Notes: generated by a model from the letters alone, not told the origin. 64,000 nucleotides of DNA from Thioclava sediminum (GCF_002020355.1 NZ_MPZV01000003.1:496001-560000); one strand, 5' to 3'; counted from the stretch's first letter, positions 7,998 to 19,644 are shown. Program-made: numbers and translations.

Positions 7998-9404
7998 TTA
8001 GCAGGAGTAGTAGTACTTGTATTCCACCGGGTGGGGGGTGTGCTCGAACGCGTACACTTCTTCCCACTTCAGTGCGATGTAGCCCTCGATCTGGTCCTTG
8101 GTGAACACGTCACCGGCCAGCAGGAACTCGTGATCGGCTTCCAGCGTCTCGAGCGCTTCACGCAGCGAGGCGCAAACGGTCGGGATCGAGGCCAGTTCTT
8201 CCGGCGGCAGATCGTAGAGGTCCTTGTCCGAGGACGGGCCCGGATCGATCTTGTTCTTGATGCCGTCGAGACCAGCCATCAGCAGAGCCGAGAAGCACAG
8301 GTAGGGGTTCGCCGACGGATCGGGGAAACGGGCTTCGACGCGCTTTGCCTTGGGGGATTCAGCCCACGGAATACGGACACAACCCGAGCGGTTGCGAGCC
8401 GAATACGCGCGCAGAACCGGAGCTTCAAAGCCCGGGATCAGACGCTTGTAGGAGTTGGTCGACGGGTTGGTGAAGGCGTTGAGCGACTTCGCGTGCTTCA
8501 GGATACCGCCGATGAAGTACAGCGCTTCCTGCGACAGGTCGGCGTATTTGTCGCCTGCGAAGAGCGGCTTGCCGTCCTTCCAGATCGACATGTTCACGTG
8601 CATGCCGGTGCCGTTGTCGCCCGCGATCGGCTTCGGCATGAAGGTCGCCGATTTGCCATAGGCGTGCGCCACGTTGTGGATCACGTATTTGTACTTCTGG
8701 ATGTCGTCGGCCTGCTTGGTCAGCGTCCCGAAGATCAGGCCCAGCTCGTGCTGGCACGAGGCCACTTCGTGGTGGTGCTTGTCGACCTTCATGCCCATGC
8801 GCTTCATGGTCGAGAGCATTTCCGAACGCAGGTCCTGCGCGTCATCCACCGGGTTGACCGGGAAGTAGCCGCCCTTGACGCCCGGACGATGGCCCATGTT
8901 GCCCATCTCGTAATCGGTGTCGGTGTTCCAGGCCGCGTCGAGCGCGTCGACCTCGTAGGAGACCTTGTTCATCGAGACCGAGAACTTCACGTCGTCGAAG
9001 AGGAAGAATTCCGCTTCCGGACCGAAGAAGGCCGAGTCACCGATGCCCGAGGCGACGAGATAGGCTTCGGCCTTCTCGGCGGTGCCGCGCGGGTCGCGGG
9101 CATAGGGTTCGCCGGTGTCGGGCTCGACCACGGTGCAGTGCACGCACATGGTTTTCTCGGCGTAGAAGGGGTCAATATAGACCGAGGACGCGTCCGGGAT
9201 CAGTTTCATGTCGGACTGATCGATCGACTTCCAGCCCGCGATCGAGGAGCCGTCGAACATGAAGCCTTCTTCGAAGAAATCTTCGTCGACCTCGGTATGC
9301 ATCAGCGTCACGTGCTGCAGCTTGCCGCGCGGATCGGTGAAGCGAACGTCGACGTATTCGACGTCTTCGTCCTTCATCAGTTTGAGAGCGTCCTTGATGC
9401 TCAT
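7998..9404 (-). CDS. glnA: Glutamine synthetase type I
   Basis: A 468-residue GSI that makes glutamine from glutamate, ammonia and ATP. Typical motifs are visible: the VDGSSIAGW-like loop ([13 protein letters not shown]), [18 protein letters not shown] and the NRSGCVRIP loop. Tyr397 in DLYDLPPEE is the site of adenylylation by GlnE, so the enzyme should be of the regulated GSI-beta class. It lies 71 bases behind glnB, as in other alphaproteobacteria, and the pair forms an operon. AAGGGTAATGTGAC precedes the ATG. Confidence 0.98.
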   Translation of the reverse strand: MSIKDALKLMKDEDVEYVDVRFTDPRGKLQHVTLMHTEVDEDFFEEGFMFDGSSIAGWKSIDQSDMKLIPDASSVYIDPFYAEKTMCVHCTVVEPDTGEPYARDPRGTAEKAEAYLVASGIGDSAFFGPEAEFFLFDDVKFSVSMNKVSYEVDALDAAWNTDTDYEMGNMGHRPGVKGGYFPVNPVDDAQDLRSEMLSTMKRMGMKVDKHHHEVASCQHELGLIFGTLTKQADDIQKYKYVIHNVAHAYGKSATFMPKPIAGDNGTGMHVNMSIWKDGKPLFAGDKYADLSQEALYFIGGILKHAKSLNAFTNPSTNSYKRLIPGFEAPVLRAYSARNRSGCVRIPWAESPKAKRVEARFPDPSANPYLCFSALLMAGLDGIKNKIDPGPSSDKDLYDLPPEELASIPTVCASLREALETLEADHEFLLAGDVFTKDQIEGYIALKWEEVYAFEHTPHPVEYKYYYSC

Positions 9405-9475
9405 GTCACATTACCCTTTCGTTGAGCTTGGGTTATCCCCGGACCCGCAACGAGGCCCGGCGGGAATGGCGGAAG

Positions 9476-11566
<2,091 letters not shown>

Positions 11567-11619
11567 CGCCACCCGCGCGCGGCTGCCCGCGCAGCTTTTT
11601 CGACCCGCCTCGCGCAAAA

Positions 11620-11633
11620 TTGACATCAATCAA
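11620..11633 (+). promoter_or_regulatory. Fnr-type box upstream of the type I secretion genes
   Basis: TTGACATCAATCAA matches the Fnr/Dnr family consensus TTGAT-N4-ATCAA with one change; TTGAC half sites are usual in Rhodobacter FnrL sites. A GAAAAT -10-like hexamer starts at 11655, 28.5 bases from the box centre, close to class II activator geometry. The putative start of transcription would be near 11667, just before the GTG at 11694. Binding is inferred. Confidence 0.55.
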
Positions 11634-11693
11634 TGATACCCCTCACCGCGTCGTGAAAATGAACCCGGGGATACGCAACTTTGGGGTATTGGC

Positions 11694-13424
11694 GTGGGAC
11701 TTTCTTCTTCGGGCGCGCGGTCGGAAATGCGGCGCGCCTTTTCCGGGAGCCGGGGGCTGATCGGCTCGGCTGTTCTGTTCAGCTTTTTCACCAATCTTCT
11801 GCTTCTGACCGGGCCGCTTTTCATGCTGCAGGTCTATGACCGGGTGATCGGCTCGCGCTCGGAAGAGACGCTGGTCGCGCTGTTCGGCCTCGTGGTGTTC
11901 CTCTACCTGTTCTACACCATTCTGGAATTCGTCCGCGCCCGCGTGATGGCGCGGGTCGGGGCACGGCTTCACGCCAATCTCTCCGACCGCGTCTTCCGCG
12001 CCTCGCTGGAGCGCGCAGCGTTGGGACGCACCGACAAGGGCGCGAGCGCGCTGCAGGACCTCGATGCGGTGAAAACCGTCTTCGCCTCGCCGGTGCTGCT
12101 GTCGCTCTTGGACATCCCGTGGACGCCGGTTTTCGCAGCCGCGATCTTCATCTTCCACCCGCTTCTGGGCTGGCTGGCGCTGGCGGGCGGTGCGCTTTTG
12201 GTCGTGACCTCGCTGCTCAACCACTGGCTCACCCAGACCCGCCTGACCGAGGCGCAGGGCACCTCTTTCGCGGGCAACCAGATCGCGCGGCAGGTCGAGG
12301 ACGGGGCCGATTACCTCTGGGCGCAGGGCATGGGAGAGACCATGCGCGCGCGCTGGCAGGACACCCAGACCGAAGGTCAGCGCAAGATGCTGCGCGCGGC
12401 CGACTGGACCGGCGCGTTCGGCGCATTTTCCAAGGGCTTCCGGATGCTGCTGCAATCGGCAGTGTTGGCGGTGGGCGCCTATCTGGTGCTGCAACATGAG
12501 ATGACGGCGGGCGCGATCATCGCGGGCTCGGTCCTGCTGGGCCGCGCGCTGGCCCCGGTCGAGCAGGTGCTGGGCCAATGGACGCTGCTGCACCGCGCGC
12601 GCAACGGTTGGGCTTCGCTGCGGGCGTTTCTGGGCTCCGTGCCCGAGGCGCGTAAGCCGACCGAACTTCCCGCTCCGACGGGCGATCTGTCGGTGCGCGG
12701 CGTCTCGGTCTCGCGCAAACGTGGCGAGCGTCCGATCCTGTATAACGTGAGCTTCGATGTCGCGCCGGGCGAAGCCATCGGCGTGATCGGCAAGAGCGGC
12801 TCGGGCAAGACGACGTTGGCGCGGGCGCTGGTGGGTCTCGTGTCGCCCACCGCGGGCGAGGTGCGACTCGCCGCCGCCAAACTCGACCAATACAGCCCCG
12901 AGCGGCTGGGCCAATTCATCGGCTACCTGCCGCAGGTGGTGAAGACCTTCGACGGCACCATCGCCGAGAACATCGCGCAGATGGCGCAATCGCCGGATGC
13001 CGAGCGGGTCGTGGCCGCCGCCAAGAAAGCGCATATCCACGAGATCATCCTGCAACTACCCAAGGGCTATGACACCCAGATCAGCGCGCGCGACGCGCAG
13101 CTCTCGGGCGGCCAGCGTCAGAGGCTGGGTCTGGCCCGCGCGCTTTACAACGATCCGGTGCTTCTGGTGCTCGACGAGCCGAACTCGGCGCTCGATTCCG
13201 AGGGCTCCGAGGCGCTGAACGCCGTGGTGAAGGCAATGACCGAGGAAGGCAAATCGGTCGTGCTGATGACCCACCGCACCAATGCGATCAAAGCCTGCTC
13301 GCGCCTCGTGATCCTCGAAAGCGGCCAGATCACCGCGCAGGGGCCGCGCGACGAGGTCATCCAGTCGATGATCAAGAACGCGCAGGACGTGCAACGCATT
13401 CTGACGATGAGGGCCGAGAAATGA
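11694..13424 (+). CDS. Type I secretion ABC transporter ATPase/permease (PrtD type)
   Basis: A 576-residue half-transporter of the PrtD/RsaD group. The membrane domain covers ~20-300. The nucleotide-binding domain has Walker A GKSGSGKTT (~366), the signature LSGGQRQRLGLARAL (~469) and Walker B LLVLDEPNSALD. It should energise one-step export of an RTX-type substrate through the membrane fusion protein and a TolC-like outer-membrane channel, which is not in this window. The likely start is GTG at 11694; an ATG at 11727 is an alternative. The stop overlaps the next start (ATGA). No peptidase-C39 or LapB-like domain is present. Confidence 0.93.
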   Translation: MGLSSSGARSEMRRAFSGSRGLIGSAVLFSFFTNLLLLTGPLFMLQVYDRVIGSRSEETLVALFGLVVFLYLFYTILEFVRARVMARVGARLHANLSDRVFRASLERAALGRTDKGASALQDLDAVKTVFASPVLLSLLDIPWTPVFAAAIFIFHPLLGWLALAGGALLVVTSLLNHWLTQTRLTEAQGTSFAGNQIARQVEDGADYLWAQGMGETMRARWQDTQTEGQRKMLRAADWTGAFGAFSKGFRMLLQSAVLAVGAYLVLQHEMTAGAIIAGSVLLGRALAPVEQVLGQWTLLHRARNGWASLRAFLGSVPEARKPTELPAPTGDLSVRGVSVSRKRGERPILYNVSFDVAPGEAIGVIGKSGSGKTTLARALVGLVSPTAGEVRLAAAKLDQYSPERLGQFIGYLPQVVKTFDGTIAENIAQMAQSPDAERVVAAAKKAHIHEIILQLPKGYDTQISARDAQLSGGQRQRLGLARALYNDPVLLVLDEPNSALDSEGSEALNAVVKAMTEEGKSVVLMTHRTNAIKACSRLVILESGQITAQGPRDEVIQSMIKNAQDVQRILTMRAEK

Positions 13425-14725
13425 GAAAATCTCCCGATTTCGCAAATAGCCGACTTCTGCTCGCCGCAGGCTTCGGCGCGATCACCCTCCTCGTCGGCGG
13501 CATGGGCGCCTGGAGCGTCGGTGCGAAGATCAACGGCGCGGTCGTGTCGCGCGGCGTGGTCAAGGTCGAGAGCGAACGGCAGGTGATCCAGCACCCCGAT
13601 GGTGGCGTCGTGGGCGAAATCCTCGCCCATAACGGCGATCAGGTGCATGCGGGCGACGTGCTACTGCGCCTCGACGGGACCTTTCTGCGCTCGGAGCTTG
13701 CGATCGTGCAGGCGCAGCTTCTGGAGATCGCGGTGCGCAAGGCGCGGCTGGCCGCCGAGCGCGACGATCTGACAGAGGTGGATTTCACCGTACTGCCCGA
13801 CTTCCCGATGCTCGACCCCGAGCAGGTCGCCCAGCAACGCGAGGGCCAGAGCAACCTCTTTGCCGCGCGTCAGGCGACGATGGCCAAGAAGATCAACCAG
13901 CTGCGCGAACAACAGCAACAGATCGAAAAGCAGATCGAAGGCGTCGAGGCACAGCGCGTCTCGCTGATGGAGCAGCTCGACCTCGTGTCGCAGGAGCTGG
14001 AGGACAAGCAGAGCCTCTACGAGCGCAAGCTGATGGAAGCCTCGCGCGTCCTCGCCACCCAGCGCGAACACGCCAAGCTGACCGGCGAGATCGGGCGGCT
14101 GAACTCGGTCATCGCGGAGGCGCGCGTGCGGATCTCGTCGCTCGAGATCGAGGTCGTCGGCCTGTCCGAGGATCGCCGCGAGGCCGCGATCACCCAGTTG
14201 CGCGACCTGCAATATAACGAGATTTCGCTGGTCGAACGCGAGAACACCCTGCGCGAGAAGCTCGCACGGCTCGACGTGCGCGCGCCGGTCGATGGCGTGG
14301 TGTTCGGCTCGCAGGTCTTCGCGCTGCAATCGGTCATCCAGCCCGCCCAGCCGATGATGTTCCTCGTGCCCAGCGATCAGCCGCTCTACGTCTCAGTCCG
14401 CGTCGATCCGACGAGCATCGATCAGGTCTATTCCGGTCAGCAGGTCTCGCTGCAATTCTCGACCTTCAATCGCCGCACCACGCCCGCGATCCCGGCCGAA
14501 GTGCTGCGGGTCTCGCCCGACGTGCAGACCGACGAGGCGAACCGCGAGACCTATTACGAGGCGACGGTGGAGCCCGATCCAGAGGCGCTGGCCGCCCTGC
14601 CCGAGGTCAAGCTGATGCCCGGCATGCCGGTGGAGGCCTTCCTCAAGACCGATGCGCGCACGCCGCTGTCCTACCTGACCCAGCCGCTGACGGTCTATTT
14701 CAACCGCGCCTTCCGGGGGGAATGA
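13421..14725 (+). CDS. HlyD-family type I secretion periplasmic adaptor
   Basis: A 434-residue membrane fusion protein: cytosolic tail, one transmembrane helix (~14-36), a split lipoyl domain (VVKVESERQVIQHPDGGVVGEI…), a long coiled coil (~120-270, rich in EQQQQIEKQIEGVEAQ-type heptads) and a C-terminal beta-barrel (APVDGVVFGSQVFAL…). It bridges the ABC exporter and an outer-membrane TolC. It overlaps the ABC gene by four bases, so the two are one operon. A strong hairpin follows. The RTX gene 0.8 kb downstream on the other strand is the best substrate candidate. Confidence 0.94.
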   Translation: MRKSPDFANSRLLLAAGFGAITLLVGGMGAWSVGAKINGAVVSRGVVKVESERQVIQHPDGGVVGEILAHNGDQVHAGDVLLRLDGTFLRSELAIVQAQLLEIAVRKARLAAERDDLTEVDFTVLPDFPMLDPEQVAQQREGQSNLFAARQATMAKKINQLREQQQQIEKQIEGVEAQRVSLMEQLDLVSQELEDKQSLYERKLMEASRVLATQREHAKLTGEIGRLNSVIAEARVRISSLEIEVVGLSEDRREAAITQLRDLQYNEISLVERENTLREKLARLDVRAPVDGVVFGSQVFALQSVIQPAQPMMFLVPSDQPLYVSVRVDPTSIDQVYSGQQVSLQFSTFNRRTTPAIPAEVLRVSPDVQTDEANRETYYEATVEPDPEALAALPEVKLMPGMPVEAFLKTDARTPLSYLTQPLTVYFNRAFRGE

Positions 14726-14776
14726 GGGGGGCCAAGGGTTCCGCTTCACGCAGCGTCCCACACGATCAAGATGAAC

Positions 14777-14808
14777 GGCCCGGCGAGGTATCCTGCCGGG
14801 CCCTTTTC
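14777..14808 (+). terminator. Terminator of the type I secretion operon
   Basis: The stem GGCCCGGC…GCCGGGCC is followed by CTTTTCG, 50 bases past the HlyD stop. It faces the opposing terminator at 14842-14879. Confidence 0.75.
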
Positions 14809-14841
14809 GTGATCGGGGTCAGGTTACTGCGCCGCGAGGGA

Positions 14842-14879
14842 GGAAAGAGAAAGGCCCGGCGGATCGCTCCGCCGGGCCA
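14842..14879 (-). terminator. Terminator of the RTX-lipoprotein operon
   Basis: On the minus strand the perfect 11-bp stem GGCCCGGCGGA/TCCGCCGGGCC with a 4-base loop is followed by TTTCTCTTTCC. It closes the transcript that includes the barrel lipoprotein. Confidence 0.8.
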
Positions 14880-14909
14880 TTCCGGTACCACTGATGAAAG
14901 TGGGGTCGG

Positions 14910-15515
14910 TCAGGGCGTTTGCGTGGTGATGAACGCCCCGGTGAACGCATCGTTCGTCACCCCGTCATCAAGCGTGCCGTCTGCATAGCCAGCAATATTG
15001 TCGGGCAGCGTTGCTCCGCTCCCGCCAACGAATTCGCCGTCGAGCAAAATCGAGGTGGTGTAATCGGTGCCACCGTTGGAGAGCGTCCCATCGAGGCTGC
15101 CTCCGAAGGTATCGGCCGTCCCGACAACGCCGCTATCGGTGATCGTCCCGCCGGAAAGCGTAAGCGAGCCGGTATAGGCGTCCTTCGTCGAGTGCTGGAA
15201 ATTAGTCGCCGAGCCGGTGACCGTCCCGCCCGAGAAATTCGCGTCGAGCGATAGCTCGCCGATTAACGTCCCGCCGCTGTCAAGGTCGCCCTTGACGTAA
15301 CCGGTGTAGCTGGCCGTACCCGAATTCGGCACATCGTCGCGTCCGCCAGTCACATCCCCGGTACTCAGATCCACGACCCCAGCCGCCGCCGTATCGGCGC
15401 GCGCCACGAGTTCCGCATAGGTGGGGGCGGTGTTGACCGTGGTTCCGCTGCCGCCGCAGGCCGAGAGAGTGGCGGCCGCAGCCGCCAGTGCGATGAAAGT
15501 TACTTTGTTGTTCAT
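14910..15515 (-). CDS. TbpB-barrel-like lipoprotein, probable Slam substrate
   Basis: A 201-residue lipoprotein. Signal peptide MNNKVTFIALAAAAATLSAC has a lipobox LSAC with Cys20 and Gly at +2. From about residue 60 the sequence alternates Gly/Thr/Ser-rich strands (LDANFSGGTVTGS…YTGSLTLSGGTIT…FGGSLDGTLSN…) and ends DAFTGAF. This resembles the eight-strand barrel of transferrin-binding protein B and other Slam-dependent surface lipoproteins. It is translated 26 bases behind the RTX gene, from the same transcript. A Slam-like gene lies 3 kb upstream on the same strand. The ligand is unknown; iron or heme binding should not be assumed. Confidence 0.75.
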   Translation of the reverse strand: MNNKVTFIALAAAAATLSACGGSGTTVNTAPTYAELVARADTAAAGVVDLSTGDVTGGRDDVPNSGTASYTGYVKGDLDSGGTLIGELSLDANFSGGTVTGSATNFQHSTKDAYTGSLTLSGGTITDSGVVGTADTFGGSLDGTLSNGGTDYTTSILLDGEFVGGSGATLPDNIAGYADGTLDDGVTNDAFTGAFITTQTP

Positions 15516-15541
15516 TCGTATTGTCCTTCTAGAAACCCGGA

Positions 15542-17959
15542 TCAGACGCTCACGAGCGTCATGTCGGCGACAAATTGATCGACAGTTGTGAAATCATCCT
15601 CGGTGATCAGGCTCACATCCACATCGCGCAGGATCATCCGGTCGTCACCTGCGGTGATTTGAGTGCCCGTCGTGCGGTAGCTGATGATCTCGAGGTCGGC
15701 GAAGGTTAGCCCCCCGTCGAGTGCGATCATGTCGACCCCGTCTTCGAAGTCGTAGACGATGTCGAGCGTGGTGCCCTCTGCGAAGACGAACCCATCCGCG
15801 TCCAGACCGCCATAGAGACGGTCGAGCCCGGCACCCCCGTCGAGCAGGTCGGTGCCCGCAAGGCCGTAGAGGATATCGTTTCCGCCCAGCGCCGTGATGA
15901 TGTCGTCGCCCGGGGTCCCCATCAGCGTCTCGCTCGCATCGGTGCCGATGATCTCGTTGGGGCCCGTTGTGCCCGGATCATCGCCCGCACCCGGGTTGGC
16001 CAGAAGGAAGTCTTCCTCCATGACAAGCCCTCCGCTCGGCCCGAGATCGCCCGCCACGTCGGTCAGCGTCGCGATCAGAACCGGGTCGGCACCGATTTCG
16101 GCCCCATCCGTGTCGAGGTAGATTTCAAGATTGGTCCCATTCACCACTTGCGAGATGTTGTCGGCGAAATTCGTGTCCGAGACGCCCAGCCCGATCAGGC
16201 CGATCGCATCGGTGCCAACTTCGAAATCGCTGATCGTGCTCGCGGTCAGCGGCACGCCCTCGACCGAGGAGCCGTAGCTGAGCACGAAGAGATCGGTGCC
16301 CGCGCCGCCCGTGAAGGCGTTCGAGCCGATCCCGACAAGGAAATCATTCCCGTCCGTGCCGACGACATTGGCCCCGACCGCGTAGGGCGTGACTAGCTCG
16401 TAATCCATCAGCAGCTCGGCGCTGTAGATCGTCGCGGGCTTGATGTCGCCCTTGATGTAGACCGCCATATCGAAGCCGTCGGAATAGTTCATCCCGTTGA
16501 CCGACACCTCGCCGGGCTTGTCCTGCCAGCCCGAGCTGACCGAGAGCGGCTGGGCGGGATAGCCCCAATCGAGCAGGTTGATCACCGTCTGGGTCTCTGC
16601 GCCGACCTCGTATTTCACCTCGTCGTTGGTGGGAGGCGGCTCGTCGCTCGGGTCGATCGGGATCACCACCGAGGGCAGATCCTGCCCATATTTGTCGGTC
16701 TTCAGACGCCAGCGCGGACCGCTATCGGCATATTCGGTGCCATCTTCGTTCAGCACCGGCTCGAAGGGCTCGCGGTCCATCGTGGTGTACCAGGCGTTGG
16801 TGAAGCCCGCCGCCCCATCCTCGGCCCCGATCGTCGCGAGATCGCTCGCTGCCCATTGCTGCGCCAGAAGATCGTCGCGCAGGATCGTGCCTGCCTCGTA
16901 GAGCGTGCCATCTCCCGCATAGTAGTCATCGGCGGTGATCCAGACCTCACGGGCACCCTGCCCGTCAAGGTTGTAGTCCGGCACGATGATATATTCCGGC
17001 AACGTGCCGATCGCGGCCTCGTTCTCGAAATCCTCGGGACGGATCTGGTCGTTGGGGTTGTTGGTGATCGTATGATGCACGACCAGCTCGGCCTCGGTCA
17101 CGTGGTAAATGTTACGCAGCGAGGTGTAGGGGTTGTACTCGCTCCACTCGTCGGGCAGGTCCATCGTCGCTTCAAGACGCACGTCATTGGGCTTCTTGAT
17201 CGTGTTACCCCAGCGATAGAGCAGCTTTCCGTCATCCTTCAGCGTCACCGAGTAGTCGCTGCTGACCGCGATATTGCTGTCGATCTCGGTTTCGTTGGCG
17301 GAGAGGATATCCTTGATGTCGACCTTGCCGTCACCATTGGTGTCGGTGATCGTGATGCCTTCGTATTCTCCCTCGAGCAGGCCGCGCACCGACTTCCCAT
17401 CATATTCACCGCCGACGATGAAAAGCTCGTCGTCGAGCGGATAGAGCGCCTCGGTATCCCCCGGGAAACGCTGGTCCGACAGGATGTTCTGCATCACGAC
17501 GTAATGCTCGGTCGAGGCCTTCACCGTGTTGCCGCCCAGACCCGCGAGCCAAGTGCCGTACACGGCGGGCGTCTTGAACGTGTCGGTGGGTGAATCCGAG
17601 ATAACGAGACCAAGCTGATTGCCCTCGGAGTCGTAGACATCACCCGCCCAGCCCTCGGCATAGTCGCCATCGAGCTCTTTCTGCTCGGCATTCTGAAAAT
17701 CACTGACGTAATAGCCGAATTCGCTGTCGATCGGATAAAGCGTCACCCCCTCCTTGGTGATCTTGGTATCCTCGGGATCGTTCGGATCGTCGACGGTATC
17801 AAAGACCGCCTGCGGGTCTTCGGAGTTCCCGACCGTCATCCCGTCGAAGGTCACCGTGATATCCGCCGTGCTGAAGACATGCGACGAGCGGAACATCGGG
17901 TCGGTGTTCAGCGGTTCGTCCCAATCGTCGACGTTACCTGGGTCAATTTGTGTCGCCAT
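15542..17959 (-). CDS. Large RTX calcium-binding protein, likely type I secreted
   Basis: An 805-residue acidic protein without an N-terminal signal peptide, poor in Cys, as expected for type I secretion. A first RTX-like patch lies near residue 530 (VVGTDGNDFLVG…GGAGTDLFVLS) and a second near 690 (GGNDILYGLAGTDLLDGGAGLDRLYGGLDADGF). The C terminus is hydrophobic/acidic (…DDFTTVDQFVADMTLVSV), like a T1SS signal. An EF-hand/dockerin-like loop DTNGDGKVDIKDI lies near 205. The first ~500 residues match no family I recognise. I chose MATQIDPGNV because AGAGGGGACGCAGAT precedes it. The adjacent exporter supports the call. Confidence 0.82.
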   Translation of the reverse strand: MATQIDPGNVDDWDEPLNTDPMFRSSHVFSTADITVTFDGMTVGNSEDPQAVFDTVDDPNDPEDTKITKEGVTLYPIDSEFGYYVSDFQNAEQKELDGDYAEGWAGDVYDSEGNQLGLVISDSPTDTFKTPAVYGTWLAGLGGNTVKASTEHYVVMQNILSDQRFPGDTEALYPLDDELFIVGGEYDGKSVRGLLEGEYEGITITDTNGDGKVDIKDILSANETEIDSNIAVSSDYSVTLKDDGKLLYRWGNTIKKPNDVRLEATMDLPDEWSEYNPYTSLRNIYHVTEAELVVHHTITNNPNDQIRPEDFENEAAIGTLPEYIIVPDYNLDGQGAREVWITADDYYAGDGTLYEAGTILRDDLLAQQWAASDLATIGAEDGAAGFTNAWYTTMDREPFEPVLNEDGTEYADSGPRWRLKTDKYGQDLPSVVIPIDPSDEPPPTNDEVKYEVGAETQTVINLLDWGYPAQPLSVSSGWQDKPGEVSVNGMNYSDGFDMAVYIKGDIKPATIYSAELLMDYELVTPYAVGANVVGTDGNDFLVGIGSNAFTGGAGTDLFVLSYGSSVEGVPLTASTISDFEVGTDAIGLIGLGVSDTNFADNISQVVNGTNLEIYLDTDGAEIGADPVLIATLTDVAGDLGPSGGLVMEEDFLLANPGAGDDPGTTGPNEIIGTDASETLMGTPGDDIITALGGNDILYGLAGTDLLDGGAGLDRLYGGLDADGFVFAEGTTLDIVYDFEDGVDMIALDGGLTFADLEIISYRTTGTQITAGDDRMILRDVDVSLITEDDFTTVDQFVADMTLVSV

Positions 17960-18243
17960 ATCTGCGTCCCCTCTATCCATATGAGCGAACCGATGACCCC
18001 TCAGGCACCTGCCCTCCCGTCATCCGCCGCGTCCCCACGTCAAATGGCGTCCAGTCAGGAAATAGAGATTTATCCCTCTGATTTCACTGCGAATTTACTG
18101 TTAGCCACGGCTCACATTCCCGTGAGCACTTCGTGATTCGCATTGATGTGTGTCAACGAAATCGAGAGGAGATGGGCAGCGTGACCACTTAGTCGCAGAA
18201 ATCGCAATATTTACAGATGAAAGCCCCAAACCGGGGCGCGAGG
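17960..18243. promoter_or_regulatory. 284-base gap between the Slam-like and RTX genes
   Basis: This stretch is AT-richer than the genes around it (…GATTTCACTGCGAATTTACTGTTAGCC…). It probably holds the promoter of the RTX-lipoprotein transcript on the minus strand. I see no clear Fnr box or terminator, so read-through from the Slam-like gene remains possible. Confidence 0.4.
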
Positions 18244-19644
18244 TCAGAAATTCGACCGCAGTCCGAGCCGCAATTTCACCTGCGAGCTGTCGTAGAAATC
18301 GACATTGGAGCGGGTCTCTTCGCCCTCCAGCCGCAGGGTCGGCGAGATGCCGTAGAATTCGAGCTTCGGGAACCCGAATTGCAGCGCCAGCCGCCCGCGC
18401 GTGTCGCGCCGTGCGCCGGGTCCGTAAAGCGTCGCGTCATAATCGCGTCGCTCCAGTTCCAGCGCCGCGCCGACGGTGACGGTCCCGGCCAGCGGCTTGG
18501 CGAAATCGTAAGACACGCCCGCAAGCATCGCCCGATGATCGATCTCGACCGCCTCCGAAGACGCGTCGCGCAGGGCAAAGGACAGCCCCAGCCGATCCCC
18601 TCCCTCAAGCCGCCGGTGATGGCTCAGGCTCGCGGTGACGACATTCGCCGAGTTGCGGAAACTGTCGAGGCGCAACTGCCGTTCGCCAGAGAGCGTCACC
18701 TGCGTCAGCGAACGCCGCGGATCGCCCCACTGCGCGCTGCCCGAAACCCGCAGATAGTCGCTCAGGTCGTCGCCGCCATACCAGTTCTTGCCCACGAGGA
18801 GATCGAGGCGATAGCGCAACGGCGCATCGGCCGGGCTGAGCGCCTGCCCCAGCGTCGCCTCGACCGCGTTGAACGCGTAATCCGAGCCACGCGCATCGGG
18901 CACCGTGTCCTTCGCATCGCCCGACAGGACCACCTGTTTGGTGTAGCTCTGCGCCCCGAAACTCGCGGGCAACTCCCCAAACCCTGCGAATTTGTAGCGC
19001 GCCTTCAGCGACAGCGAAATCTCGTAGCCCGACAGCGCCTTCGCATCGGGATTGAGCGTGAAGTCGATACCGCCGATATCGACGGTATCCGCGAGACTGC
19101 CATTGTTGACATTGCTCGACGCGCCCGCGTCGAAATTCACCGAGAAGCTCCACGGATTAGCCGCGGACAGGACGCGATAGTCCCGCACGCTCGACGCGCG
19201 CACCGCATCACTGGGCGCCATTTCGATCGCGCGGCGTTGCCAGAGCTGGGCTGCGAACGGATGCCCGAGATCGTAGCTCGCCGCCGCCATCTCGACCGCG
19301 CTGACATATTTTTCCTGCTGCGTCCGGGCCTGCGCATTGGCGCGGGTGGCCGCCGCCTTCGCCCCTGCCGCGTCGCCCTGCCCCCGCAGCGCCCGCGCCA
19401 GCACGACAAGCGCGCCCACATCGTCTGGATTGCGCGCCAAGCGCGCGCGCGCCGCTGCCTCCGCCGCGGGCCAATCGCCCGACCGCAGCACCTGCAGCAG
19501 CGCCGCGTCGGTGATAGCACCAGCGACGGGAGCCTCCGCGACTGCGGGACCGGGCCCCAAGACAAGCAGCAGAGCCATCGCCCCGCCGCACAGAAAACGC
19601 CAGGCGCGCCGCAGTTTGCGCCCGTCGATATGGCCTTCGGTCAT
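18244..19644 (-). CDS. Slam/DUF560-like outer-membrane protein (type XI secretion)
   Basis: A 466-residue protein. It has a signal peptide (cut near AVA-EA, ~36), a helical TPR-like region (~45-165, with AALLQVLRSGDWPAAEAAARARLARNPDD…) and a beta-barrel (~175-466) of alternating strands that ends in Phe (LRLGLRSNF). The last strand (FYGISPTLRLEGEETRSN…FYDSSQV) resembles surface lipoprotein assembly modifiers, which move TbpB-like lipoproteins or soluble barrel cargo across the outer membrane. I chose MTEGHIDGRKL because AAAGGGGTGACA is next to it. A barrel lipoprotein in the same cluster is the obvious cargo. Sequence identity to characterised Slams is probably low. Confidence 0.75.
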   Translation of the reverse strand: MTEGHIDGRKLRRAWRFLCGGAMALLLVLGPGPAVAEAPVAGAITDAALLQVLRSGDWPAAEAAARARLARNPDDVGALVVLARALRGQGDAAGAKAAATRANAQARTQQEKYVSAVEMAAASYDLGHPFAAQLWQRRAIEMAPSDAVRASSVRDYRVLSAANPWSFSVNFDAGASSNVNNGSLADTVDIGGIDFTLNPDAKALSGYEISLSLKARYKFAGFGELPASFGAQSYTKQVVLSGDAKDTVPDARGSDYAFNAVEATLGQALSPADAPLRYRLDLLVGKNWYGGDDLSDYLRVSGSAQWGDPRRSLTQVTLSGERQLRLDSFRNSANVVTASLSHHRRLEGGDRLGLSFALRDASSEAVEIDHRAMLAGVSYDFAKPLAGTVTVGAALELERRDYDATLYGPGARRDTRGRLALQFGFPKLEFYGISPTLRLEGEETRSNVDFYDSSQVKLRLGLRSNF

